DNA of 64,000 bases from Bacteroidetes bacterium GWA2_40_15 (GTDB lineage: Bacteria; Bacteroidota; Bacteroidia; Bacteroidales; VadinHA17): contig MENI01000115.1 of NCBI GenBank assembly GCA_001768195.1, forward strand, positions 1-64,000, given 5' to 3'. Positions 19,329-27,758 of the stretch are shown here, piece after piece (position 1 is the stretch's first letter; the number at the start of each line of letters is the position of its first letter). The notes below the pieces were generated by a model. The model saw only the letters and a program-made list of their open reading frames with translations, had not been told where the DNA came from and ran no database searches. A program made the translations under genes and the position numbers.

Positions 19329-19433
19329 TTTTGTCTTTTGTCTTTTGTCTTTTGTCTTTTGTCTTTTGTCTTTTGTCTTTTGTCTTTTGTCTTTTGTCTT
19401 TTGTCTTTTGTCTTTTGTCTTTTGTCTTTTGTC
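19329..19433. repeat. Heptamer tandem repeat (TTTTGTC), 15 perfect units
   Basis: Exactly 105 bases of uninterrupted TTTTGTC lie between hpt (stop at 19442) and adk. All units are identical. Open frames that run through it (repeating SFVFCLL) are by-products of the repeat and are not genes. Confidence 0.95.
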
Positions 19434-19441
19434 TTCCGACC

Positions 19442-19978
19442 CTAATCTATCAAAGTATAAACTGCCGGAAGATTACGACCATAACCATCATAATCAAGTC
19501 CATAACCGACAACGAAATCATTTGGTATCTCAAATCCAATGTAGTCAAGAGGAATATTGCTCATGTAAGCTCCCGGTTTAAAGAGAGCTGTTGCAATCTT
19601 TATTTCCAGGGCTTTCCTCATTACCAGTTCAGCCATAATCCTTTCGAGAGTATAACCAGTATCAACAATATCCTCTATTACAACAACTGTCTTATCCTTA
19701 ATATCCTCATTCCAGCCAATAAGTTCCTTTATTGATCCCGATGATTTTGTTCCTTCATATGAAGCAAGCTTCACAAAAGAGATTTTTGCAGGGATCTCCA
19801 GCTTTCTGAAAAGGTCGGCTGCAAAAAGGAAAGCTCCGTTCAATATTCCAAGGAAGACCACATCCTTGCCTTTAAGGTCCTCATTCATCTGTAAGGCCAT
19901 TTCACCAACCCTTTTCTGGATGGCATTTCCGGTGATCATCTCCCTGAAATTTTTGTCTAATATCCGGATTTCTTTCAT
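19442..19978 (-). CDS. hpt: Hypoxanthine phosphoribosyltransferase
   Basis: A 178-residue purine salvage enzyme. It joins hypoxanthine or guanine to PRPP. The PRPP-binding loop is VVVIEDIVDTGYTLERI. The N-terminal LGILNGAFLFAADL and the C-terminal YIGFEIPNDFVVGYGLDY are family blocks. The frame extends 23 codons upstream, but MKEIRILDKNF at 19978 is the natural start. It is divergent from purE, with both promoters in the gap. Confidence 0.92.
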   Translation of the reverse strand: MKEIRILDKNFREMITGNAIQKRVGEMALQMNEDLKGKDVVFLGILNGAFLFAADLFRKLEIPAKISFVKLASYEGTKSSGSIKELIGWNEDIKDKTVVVIEDIVDTGYTLERIMAELVMRKALEIKIATALFKPGAYMSNIPLDYIGFEIPNDFVVGYGLDYDGYGRNLPAVYTLID

Positions 19979-20026
19979 GATGGCAGGTTTGAAATACAGC
20001 CGGTGCGAAAATATGAAAATTATACC

Positions 20027-20034
20027 TATTTTTG
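20027..20034 (+). promoter_or_regulatory. -7 box of the purE promoter
   Basis: TATTTTTG matches TAnnTTTG fully, 33 bases before the purE ATG. On the opposite strand at 20006-20013, TATTTTCG (one mismatch) could serve hpt. The two promoters would then lie back to back within 30 bases. Confidence 0.5.
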
Positions 20035-20067
20035 TCCTTCTCAGCATGTTAAATTAAATAAAATTAA

Positions 20068-20574
20068 ATGGAACCGGTTGTCAGCATAATAATGGGCAGC
20101 ACATCAGATCTGCCGGTAATGGAAAAAGCAGCGGAAATACTGAACACTTTCAGTATCCCTTTTGAGATAAATGCACTCTCGGCACACAGAACGCCTGAAG
20201 AGGTTGAAAAATTTGCAAAAGGTGCTTCCATGAGAGGGATAAAAGTGATAATTGCAGCAGCAGGAATGGCGGCTCACCTCCCGGGGGTGATTGCCTCCAT
20301 GACCTCAGTACCTGTTATCGGGGTTCCGATCAAAGCTTCACTTGAAGGACTCGACTCCCTTCTGGCAATAGTTCAGATGCCTCCTGGAATACCGGTGGCC
20401 ACAGTAGGGATAAATGCTGCCCAGAATGCGGGGATCCTGGCAGCTCAGATTATCGCAACAGGTGATGAAGCAGTTATGAAAGAGGTCGTAAAATACAAGG
20501 AATCTCTCAAAAAGAAGATTGTTCAGGCAAATGAAGAGCTGAAAGGTGTAAAGTACCAGTACAAGACTAATTAG
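20068..20574 (+). CDS. purE: N5-carboxyaminoimidazole ribonucleotide mutase
   Basis: A 168-residue class I PurE, which converts N5-CAIR to CAIR in purine synthesis. The substrate-binding block is IIMGSTSDLPVMEKA. The conserved serine and histidine are in ALSAHRTPE, and the loop AAAGMAAHLPGVIAS is present. The length is normal. No purK lies next to it, so N5-CAIR synthase must be elsewhere. It stands alone on the plus strand. Confidence 0.95.
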   Translation: MEPVVSIIMGSTSDLPVMEKAAEILNTFSIPFEINALSAHRTPEEVEKFAKGASMRGIKVIIAAAGMAAHLPGVIASMTSVPVIGVPIKASLEGLDSLLAIVQMPPGIPVATVGINAAQNAGILAAQIIATGDEAVMKEVVKYKESLKKKIVQANEELKGVKYQYKTN

Positions 20575-20600
20575 CCACATCCAGCTTCAATATTTCCGCT

Positions 20601-22544
20601 CTAATTAAGTCTGAACTTATAGAGATTTACTGTCATCGGCTTAACCGCTATATAATCAGTTGATTTCCATTCTACTTTATTAATATCAACTTTCCTGGCC
20701 TGCCCCGGTTCATTATAAGACATCGGATCAGGATTGGTGACTTCATAACAGCTGTCAACTCCTTTTACCTTACCGTCAATTAATTTAAAATTAAAATCAT
20801 GACTGATGCTGTCAGTGTTAATTACAGCGACTGTTAGAAGTTTCTTTGCACTATCCGTGGCAACAGATATGTCGAGAAGCCCTTTATATCCATCCGATTC
20901 AAGGGGTATCTGACCGAAGTGCTCACGGTATAACTTAAGTATTATACCCGTTGTTTCAAACTGCACATCTTTCTTTGTAGATTTTATTGCGCCGATAACA
21001 TTTACTGTCTGTGCATAGTTGGCCATATAGTAGATATCGCTGTTGCGAAAATACTCATGAAATCCTGCGGCAACACCCAATCCATCCTTCCAGTGATATC
21101 TGCATCCGAGTTCTCCATATATATAATCACCGTACCAGTAGTTCCATTCATCCATAGCAATTCGTATGTCCTTTTCATTCAGCCCTGCAATCTCATGTCG
21201 ATACTTTCTATGTTCATCTGCCACCCTTTTGATATTGTCTCTGATTTGTGCAGCATGAGCTTTTACATCAGGCAGGTCCTGGCAATAGATATGTTCACTG
21301 AGCAGATCCATGTGATCGCCTCCCTCAGCAAGCATCGTTTTGCTCCAATCCCCCACAGCTCCGACTCCAACCAGCTTGATTGACGGATCCGTTTTCCTCA
21401 TGGCCTCAACCATGGAAATATGTTTTTTAACATATTCCGACAAAGGAATATGTCCCAGCTGCCAGTCGCCGTACATTTCATTGCCTACAGCCCAGAATTT
21501 AACTCCATAGGGATCATTGCGCCCGTTGCCGGCCCTTAGTTTTCCCATGGGCGTTGTAACTGCGCCGTTGATATATTCAACCTGCTGAGCTACCTCCTCC
21601 ACTGTACCAAGCCCTGTATTTACTGCAATATAAGGCTCAGTGTCAAGAAGATAACAAAGATCCATGAATTCATGTATACCAACATCATTGTGTTCGATAC
21701 CCGTCCATGCCGGATTCTTGCGCGGGGGTCTCCTGTCGCGGTCACCAATACCATCTCTCCAGTTGTACCCGCTTACAAAATTTCCTCCCGGCCATCTGTA
21801 AACAGGAGAGTTCAGTTCCTTCAGATATGACAGCACTTCCCTGTTAAAACCATTTATGTTGTCTGCGGGCATCAACGAAATGGTTCCTATACGTAAAGTT
21901 TCTGTACCTGTTGCTGTAATTATAATTGTTGCATCAGTCAATTCTTTTGCAGAAAAAAAAGAAAACAGATAGCTCTTATAATCAGATGGAATATCACCTA
22001 TTTCAATTATATCTATCTCAGAAATATCTCCGGAATAGATCCCAAGCTTCACTTTTGAACCCGGACCTGAAGATGAAAGAACAATATGGCCTGTATATTT
22101 CATCTCTTTTTTCAGATATAGCCCTTCCTGTGAGATCCCGGTTGGAACAGACGGTGAAAGTGAAATTTCAGGAGTATGCTGACCTGTAAAAGGCTTGATT
22201 TTTGTCATGCGTATTTTTCCTTCAGGTCCTGTCCTTTTCCATGGAGAGGCCGTAAGAATCCGGAATTCCCCTGCATTCCAGAATTCGTCTGTTTGAGTTC
22301 CCCATGGACTGTACTTATCTGTTACAGGATAGTAAAACTTACGATCCTCAAGCATCTCGGCCCAGATACCTCCGTAGATGCACCTTCCAAGGTGCTCAAT
22401 GAACTGACCATAAATATATGGTGAGACAGGCTCCCTGGTCTGCGACATTTTGATATTCAGGGTTTCATCACTTTTGGGTCCTGAACAATAGTTCAGGGAC
22501 AATAAAACTGAGATGGTAGAAACAATAAATATAATTTTTTTCAT
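20601..22544 (-). CDS. GH51 alpha-L-arabinofuranosidase, exported
   Basis: A 647-residue glycoside hydrolase. An N-terminal signal (KKIIFIVSTISVLLSLNYCS) with Cys20 suggests a lipoprotein, although Tyr at -1 is unusual. Family marks are YGQFIEHLGRCIYGGIWAE near the N-terminus, the acid/base Glu356 in WAVGNEMYG and the nucleophile Glu466 in MDEWNYWYG. A beta-sandwich C-terminal region follows. It releases L-arabinose from arabinan or arabinoxylan side chains in the periplasm or at the cell surface. It is not part of a visible polysaccharide utilization locus, because no SusC/SusD pair is present. Confidence 0.92.
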   Translation of the reverse strand: MKKIIFIVSTISVLLSLNYCSGPKSDETLNIKMSQTREPVSPYIYGQFIEHLGRCIYGGIWAEMLEDRKFYYPVTDKYSPWGTQTDEFWNAGEFRILTASPWKRTGPEGKIRMTKIKPFTGQHTPEISLSPSVPTGISQEGLYLKKEMKYTGHIVLSSSGPGSKVKLGIYSGDISEIDIIEIGDIPSDYKSYLFSFFSAKELTDATIIITATGTETLRIGTISLMPADNINGFNREVLSYLKELNSPVYRWPGGNFVSGYNWRDGIGDRDRRPPRKNPAWTGIEHNDVGIHEFMDLCYLLDTEPYIAVNTGLGTVEEVAQQVEYINGAVTTPMGKLRAGNGRNDPYGVKFWAVGNEMYGDWQLGHIPLSEYVKKHISMVEAMRKTDPSIKLVGVGAVGDWSKTMLAEGGDHMDLLSEHIYCQDLPDVKAHAAQIRDNIKRVADEHRKYRHEIAGLNEKDIRIAMDEWNYWYGDYIYGELGCRYHWKDGLGVAAGFHEYFRNSDIYYMANYAQTVNVIGAIKSTKKDVQFETTGIILKLYREHFGQIPLESDGYKGLLDISVATDSAKKLLTVAVINTDSISHDFNFKLIDGKVKGVDSCYEVTNPDPMSYNEPGQARKVDINKVEWKSTDYIAVKPMTVNLYKFRLN

Positions 22545-22657
22545 TGGAAGAAGATTTAGTCTGCCTGGTTAATAGGAAGTACAATATCTGAAATTATTCC
22601 GAAGCATCAAAAAAGTTTTATTGCAAGAAGTATTTTTACTATCTTGGTATTAAATTT

Positions 22658-23485
22658 TTGAAACAGTTGATCTCGCTGCACAGGATATCTGTTTCTTTCT
22701 TTATTACTCTTATCTCTTTAACCTCCCCTGGAGCAGATCATTACCGTCTGCCGGCAGGAGCAGGCGAAGCAGGTACAGGCTATTCATGTATCATGAAGAA
22801 CGGATTCTGGTCATCCTTTCATAACCAGGCTCTGCTAGCCGATAATCAATCATTCACTTTCGGTGTTAATTACCAGGACAGGTTTGGTATCAGTGAGCTC
22901 GGTACAAGGACTGCAGGAGTGATAATATCTTCCGGAAAAACTTCGCTCGGATTAATTTACTCTCACTTCGGATATGCGGATTACAGGAGGAATATGACAG
23001 GACTGGCATGCGGTCTGAAACTTTCAGAAAAACTGGCAGCAGGAGTCCAGGTGGATTATTTTGCTGAAATGGTTCCGGGAGAATATGAGGATGTCCATCT
23101 GGTTACAGGCGAGGCAGGGATAGTTTTCCATGCTACAGAAAATACGTTGATAGGAGTTCATCTGTTCAATCCCGTTCCGGGCTCTCTGACAAAAAACAGT
23201 ATGCCTGCAACACTTCGCATCGGAGCCGGAACAAACCTTAATAACCTTCTGTTTGCAGGAGCAGAGACTGAAATGAGTTCCGGTAACCCAATTATCCTGA
23301 GAATGGGTTTTGAATACGAAGCGGCAAAAAAAATATGGTTACGGAGCGGATTCAGTACTGAGAACAATTCATTCAGTTTCGGCATCGGCTGCCTTGCAAA
23401 ATTTATAAAAATCGATCTCGCCTTTTCAACCCACGAAAGACTTGGAATTACTTCATCTGCATCATTAATCTTTAAAATTCATTAA
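22658..23485 (+). CDS. Exported beta-strand-rich protein, probable OM barrel
   Basis: A 275-residue protein that needs a TTG start at 22658. The first downstream Met (residue 46) would remove the signal peptide KQLISLHRISVSFFITLISL. The rest alternates glycine-rich amphipathic strands (KTSLGLIYSHFGYADY, NLLFAGAETEMSSG), as in small outer-membrane barrels of the PorV/PorQ kind. It is followed by a four-helix-bundle gene and then a second barrel gene. It was probably the direct partner of that second gene before the insertion. The function is unknown. Confidence 0.65.
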   Translation: MKQLISLHRISVSFFITLISLTSPGADHYRLPAGAGEAGTGYSCIMKNGFWSSFHNQALLADNQSFTFGVNYQDRFGISELGTRTAGVIISSGKTSLGLIYSHFGYADYRRNMTGLACGLKLSEKLAAGVQVDYFAEMVPGEYEDVHLVTGEAGIVFHATENTLIGVHLFNPVPGSLTKNSMPATLRIGAGTNLNNLLFAGAETEMSSGNPIILRMGFEYEAAKKIWLRSGFSTENNSFSFGIGCLAKFIKIDLAFSTHERLGITSSASLIFKIH

Positions 23486-23565
23486 ATACATTAACCGCAA
23501 AAACCAAATAATTAAGAACTTACACAGAGATCCACCGAGGTTCACATAGAGACGCAGTTGAATTT

Positions 23566-23595
23566 GAACAAACGAATGAAGAACAAACGAATGAA
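23566..23595 (+). repeat. 15-base direct repeat upstream of the four-helix-bundle gene
   Basis: GAACAAACGAATGAA occurs twice in tandem (23566-23580 and 23581-23595). An inverted relative, ATTCGTTGTTC, lies just after the four-helix-bundle gene at 24016-24026. The preceding bases (about 23522-23557) carry degenerate CACAGAG/CACCGAG-like units. Together these resemble element borders. Confidence 0.7.
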
Positions 23596-23642
23596 GAACA
23601 GCGAAGTTTTGAATTAAACCTAAATACTAAAATTGACTTAGA

Positions 23643-24002
23643 ATGAAAGAGAAAGTTTTTAATCTTGAGGATCGTCTTATTGACTTTGCAGTTTCAGTAA
23701 TAAATTTTGTTGAAAGCTTACCTGGAACAAAATCTGCTTTGCATCTTGGCGGGCAACTTCTGAGGTCTGGAACTTCACCTTCGCTTAACTATGGTGAAGC
23801 CAGAAGTGGAGAATCCAGGAACGATTTCATTCATAAAATGAAATTGTGCCTTAAGGAATTGCGTGAGTCATACAATTGCCTTAGAATACTCCATAGAGCA
23901 AGACTATGCCCATCTGAACAAAAAATTCAGGATCTGATTAAAGAGTGTAATGAACTCATATGCATTTTTGTAAAAAGCATTGTTACAGCACAGACAAAAT
24001 AG
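23643..24002 (+). CDS. Four-helix-bundle protein (23S IVP/Avd family)
   Basis: A 119-residue all-helical protein. Family marks are NLEDRLIDFAV, LRSGTSPSLNYGEARSGESRNDFIHKMKLC, LKELRESYNCLRIL and a C-terminal ELICIFVKSIV. Relatives are encoded in intervening sequences of 23S rRNA genes and as the accessory protein Avd of diversity-generating retroelements. Many stand alone in Bacteroidota. Here no reverse transcriptase or rRNA is near. It separates two barrel genes and is flanked by related inverted motifs, which suggests insertion. The molecular role is unknown. Confidence 0.88.
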   Translation: MKEKVFNLEDRLIDFAVSVINFVESLPGTKSALHLGGQLLRSGTSPSLNYGEARSGESRNDFIHKMKLCLKELRESYNCLRILHRARLCPSEQKIQDLIKECNELICIFVKSIVTAQTK

Positions 24003-24076
24003 TTCTGATTTCTGCATTCGTTGTTCTATTGTTCTTCCTTCAAAACAAGACTTATGAAACAGAATAATCTAATTAT

Positions 24077-26041
24077 ATGAAGTATAGAGTCTATTTTTTC
24101 TTCATAATTTTTTTCCCTGTATATTCATTTTCTCAGGAGACAAGGCTTTCGGAATCGATCATCAGCATTGCAGAGGAACTTGCAGCAGATGAATCCGATC
24201 CGGAGGCAATTTCTCTTTATATAGAGAAGCTTTTTGACCTGTTTGAAAACCCTGTCATGATCAATTCTGCCGATCAGGATGAGATTTCCCGGCTCTTCTT
24301 TCTCACCGATTTTCAGGTTAAAATCCTGTCCGGTTATATCAAATCCTCAGGGAAGATAATTTCAGTATATGAATTAGCCAATCTCCCCGGATTTGAAAAA
24401 GAAACAGCATTGATGATGATCCCATTTATCAGTCTCGGTGAAGTCCGTAAGGAGAATGCTTATCATTCCGCATGGAGAAACACATTAATAACAAATATTA
24501 TATGGAAGCCTGAATATAAAGATTCATCCCTTCTGGGTTCACAGGTAAAAATATTAACAAAGTACAAATTCAGTGCTAACGGGTTTTCCGGAGGCATAAC
24601 AGCTGAAAAAGATCAGGGGGAAGAGTTATTACAGGGGAATCCCCCTCTCCCTGACCTGCTGTCGGGTCATGTTGCCTGGAGCGGAAAGGGACTTATACGC
24701 CGGATCGTTATCGGCGATTACTCAGCCCGTTTCGGGCAGGGCACCAATATAAACACAAGTATCCATACCGGTCTGTCACTTCATGCTCCGGGTTATATGT
24801 CGGCCAGGAGTGAGATCAGGCCTTACACCTCCACTGACGAAAACAATTTCTTCAGGGGAGCCGGGGCTGAGTTCTCAATAAGTAACCTGTCGGCATCATT
24901 CTTTTATTCCAGAAACTCAATTGATGCCACACTTTCGACAGAACCAGACTCAGAATACATAAAGTCGTTCTATACCAGTGGACTGCATAACACATCATCA
25001 TCACTGCTGAAAAAGGATGTTATCACAAATCTGGTTTATGGAATTAACCTTTCTTATAATCTAAGGAACCTCAGGATCGGAACAACATGGTCGGAGGAGA
25101 GGTTTTCCCTGCCTGTCAGACCGGACTTACATGATCCGGAAAAAATATTCGCTTTTGACGGTAACAGTAATTCTGTTTATTCAATATATTATAACAGCCT
25201 GATTAACAAGATACTTCTATATGGCGAATTCTCAGTTAACAATCTGATGAGGCATGCAGTATTACAGGGTCTGACGATAAGGCCCTCCGACAGGTTAAGT
25301 ATAAATCTCTTCTTCAGGCATTATGATGAAGGATATTTCAGTTTTCATGGTAACGGACCAGGAGGCTCTTCAAATACAGGGACAGGGAAATCGATACTGG
25401 GAAATTTCATGTTTGAAGCAGCAAAACACCTCTTCATAAGCGGAGGATGCGAAGTACAGGAGTTCCCATGGCTCCGGTACCGGACCAGCTCACCTTCGTA
25501 CAGAATAAAGAGGGCGATACGAATGCGCTTTGTCCCAAATGATAACCTGCTGATTGAGAGTTCATATTACTATAATATGACAACTGCTGACAGTGACGAA
25601 AAGAACCGGATACCAGAATTAAAAAATCTAACCACAAGGAGCCTTTCGACAACCTTCAGGTACTCCTTATCTGAAAATCTGACCATGGGTACACGTATAT
25701 ATTACAAGCTGGCAGAACAAAAAGATACCAGGGGTATGATACTTCTTCAGGAGATGAATTACAGATTCGGTAAGCTTCCGCTTACTTTATGGTTAAGGTA
25801 TTGTTTGTTTAACACTGATGACTGGGATACAAGAATTTACACATATGAAAATGACCTGCTCTACAGTTACAGCATACCTGCATTATATGGCAGGGGAAGC
25901 AGGAGTTACCTGATGGCAGGCTGGAAATTATCCGATAAAGCAGATGTAAGGTTTAAATACGGGGTATTGTCAAAACTTCAGACAGGTAACATTTATGCTT
26001 ACAGCGAAGAATTCAGGCTCCAGATTAGATTATTTATATAA
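24077..26041 (+). CDS. Helix-hairpin-helix plus outer-membrane beta-barrel protein
   Basis: A 654-residue exported protein. A signal peptide (YRVYFFFIIFFPVYSFSQ) is followed by a helical segment. A ComEA-like double helix-hairpin-helix comes next at about residues 58-120 (MINSADQDEISRLFFL, SVYELANLPGFEKETALMM). The remaining ~500 residues form long amphipathic strands and end in an aromatic-rich FRLQIRLFI, as expected for an outer-membrane barrel. HhH modules usually bind DNA without sequence specificity. A periplasmic HhH on a barrel could contact incoming or extracellular DNA, but this is an inference. It converges with recJ, overlapping by 8 bases. The function is not established. Confidence 0.75.
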   Translation: MKYRVYFFFIIFFPVYSFSQETRLSESIISIAEELAADESDPEAISLYIEKLFDLFENPVMINSADQDEISRLFFLTDFQVKILSGYIKSSGKIISVYELANLPGFEKETALMMIPFISLGEVRKENAYHSAWRNTLITNIIWKPEYKDSSLLGSQVKILTKYKFSANGFSGGITAEKDQGEELLQGNPPLPDLLSGHVAWSGKGLIRRIVIGDYSARFGQGTNINTSIHTGLSLHAPGYMSARSEIRPYTSTDENNFFRGAGAEFSISNLSASFFYSRNSIDATLSTEPDSEYIKSFYTSGLHNTSSSLLKKDVITNLVYGINLSYNLRNLRIGTTWSEERFSLPVRPDLHDPEKIFAFDGNSNSVYSIYYNSLINKILLYGEFSVNNLMRHAVLQGLTIRPSDRLSINLFFRHYDEGYFSFHGNGPGGSSNTGTGKSILGNFMFEAAKHLFISGGCEVQEFPWLRYRTSSPSYRIKRAIRMRFVPNDNLLIESSYYYNMTTADSDEKNRIPELKNLTTRSLSTTFRYSLSENLTMGTRIYYKLAEQKDTRGMILLQEMNYRFGKLPLTLWLRYCLFNTDDWDTRIYTYENDLLYSYSIPALYGRGSRSYLMAGWKLSDKADVRFKYGVLSKLQTGNIYAYSEEFRLQIRLFI

Positions 26042-27755
26042 TATCGGGAGTTTTAATATCCTTGATATTCAGCTGCAGATTTCTGGCTCCCCTGAATTCA
26101 TTCATTTCCAGCGAATAACAAACATCAAAAGGTTTGCCCGCTTTTATGTATTCAAAATGGTTTGCCTGACTGAAAGCTATGGCTGAGAAACTTTTCGGGC
26201 CTGCAGATTCCTGGCACAGGTCAAGTTTAAGGTGTTCACCGCTTGACCCTACCATTTTGCCTGAGCCTGTATCAAATACATTCCTTGAGACAAATATCGG
26301 AGACATATTATCCGGTCCAAATGGCTGGAACTGATTCATGACCTTAAAATACTCCTCTCCGATCTCTGAGAAAGAGAGTTCAGTATCAATAAAAATCCTT
26401 GGTACAAGCTGGTCCTCAGTTATTGTACTATTCACATGTTTTTCAAACCTCTCCATAAAGGGACGGATGTTCTCCTTCTTCATGGTTAGTCCGGCAGCAA
26501 ACATATGGCCGCCGAAACTCTCGAGCAGGTCACTGCAGGCCTCAATGGCCTGGTAGAGATCATAGCCCTGCACTGACCTTGCCGATCCTGTGGCAAAACC
26601 GTTCGATTCAGTGAGGATAACAGTGGGTCTGTAATATGTCTCAATAAGTCTTGATGCAACAATTCCGATGACACCTTTCTTCCAATGGGGATTATACAAT
26701 ACAGTTGTCTTTGAATTTACTGTCCGCTGATCTTCAGCTATCATTCTCATAGCTTCAGTTGTGATAATCCGGTCAATATTACGCCTTTCAATGTTAAAAT
26801 TGTTGATCTCCTTGCTTATTCCTGTAGCAAGCAAAGAATCGCTTGAGACAAGCAGGTCAACGGCTTTGCTGCCTGTCTCCATTCTTCCGGCAGCGTTTAT
26901 TCTGGGTCCTATCTTGAAAACCACATCCTCAATTGAGAGTGCCCTGCTGACATCCGATTCACGTATTATCTCCTTCAGACCTGTACGGGGTGATTCGTTC
27001 AGCTGTTTCAGTCCAAACTGAGCCATAACCCTGTTCTCACCTGTAATAGGAACAATATCTGAGGCAATGCTTACAGCAACCAGGTCGAGATATTGATAAA
27101 TTTTATCAAATGGAATACCATGCACCCTGGCATAAGCCTGGATAAGTTTAAATCCCACACCGCAACCTGAAAGCTCTTTGTACGGATAACTGCATAATGG
27201 TTGTTTTGGATCGAGTACCGCCAGGGCTTTAGGAATCTCATCACCGGGATAATGATGATCGCATATTATGACATCGAGCCCTTTTGTCCTTGCATATTTA
27301 ACCTTTTCCACTGCCTTGATGCCACAGTCGAGAGTAATTACAACCTTGCAGTTATTCTGATATGCATAATCGAGTCCCTGGAATGATACTCCATATCCCT
27401 CCTTATATCTGTCCGGTATATAATATTCAACATTTGAATACTGCTCCCTGAGGAAAGAATACATAAGAGCCACTGCTGTGGTTCCGTCAACATCATAATC
27501 ACCATAAACAAGTATCTTCTCGTTCTTCTTCACAGCGGTTGATATCCTGTCAACGGCAATATTCATATCCTTCATCAGGAAGGGATCATGCAGATAATCG
27601 AGACTTGGATTGAAAAAAGCCTTTGCCTCACCGGCACTTGTTATTCCCCTCTGTACCATAAGGTTGGCCAGCGATTCAGGTACTACAAGAGTAGCGGCCA
27701 GCTGTTTAACAACTGCAGGTTCACCCTTATCCTTAAGTACCCATCTCTTTTCCAT
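26034..27755 (-). CDS. recJ: Single-stranded-DNA-specific exonuclease RecJ
   Basis: A 573-residue 5'-3' exonuclease of the DHH superfamily. Motif I is VYGDYDVDGTTA, and the DHH motif is in ICDHHYPGDEIPKALAVLDP. The DHHA1 region includes GRMETG and SFGGHMFAAGLTM. The C-terminal OB-fold part is present. It acts in recombination and mismatch/base-excision repair. It starts 3 bases after lipB, so it lies in the lipA-lipB-recJ transcript. Confidence 0.95.
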   Translation of the reverse strand: MEKRWVLKDKGEPAVVKQLAATLVVPESLANLMVQRGITSAGEAKAFFNPSLDYLHDPFLMKDMNIAVDRISTAVKKNEKILVYGDYDVDGTTAVALMYSFLREQYSNVEYYIPDRYKEGYGVSFQGLDYAYQNNCKVVITLDCGIKAVEKVKYARTKGLDVIICDHHYPGDEIPKALAVLDPKQPLCSYPYKELSGCGVGFKLIQAYARVHGIPFDKIYQYLDLVAVSIASDIVPITGENRVMAQFGLKQLNESPRTGLKEIIRESDVSRALSIEDVVFKIGPRINAAGRMETGSKAVDLLVSSDSLLATGISKEINNFNIERRNIDRIITTEAMRMIAEDQRTVNSKTTVLYNPHWKKGVIGIVASRLIETYYRPTVILTESNGFATGSARSVQGYDLYQAIEACSDLLESFGGHMFAAGLTMKKENIRPFMERFEKHVNSTITEDQLVPRIFIDTELSFSEIGEEYFKVMNQFQPFGPDNMSPIFVSRNVFDTGSGKMVGSSGEHLKLDLCQESAGPKSFSAIAFSQANHFEYIKAGKPFDVCYSLEMNEFRGARNLQLNIKDIKTPDII

Positions 27756-27758
27756 GCT

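Noticed and set aside
19329-19433. CRISPR array
   Set aside because: The units are contiguous 7-mers with no spacers, and no cas gene is in the window.
19331-19735. Open frames through the heptamer array
   Set aside because: The translated SFVFCLL repeat comes only from a 7-base unit with no stop, and the downstream part runs antisense to hpt.
20601-22544. Polysaccharide utilization locus
   Set aside because: Only one glycosidase is present, with no SusC/SusD pair or hybrid two-component regulator.
23643-24002. Avd of a diversity-generating retroelement
   Set aside because: No reverse transcriptase, template repeat or variable repeat was seen nearby, so only the family fold is claimed.
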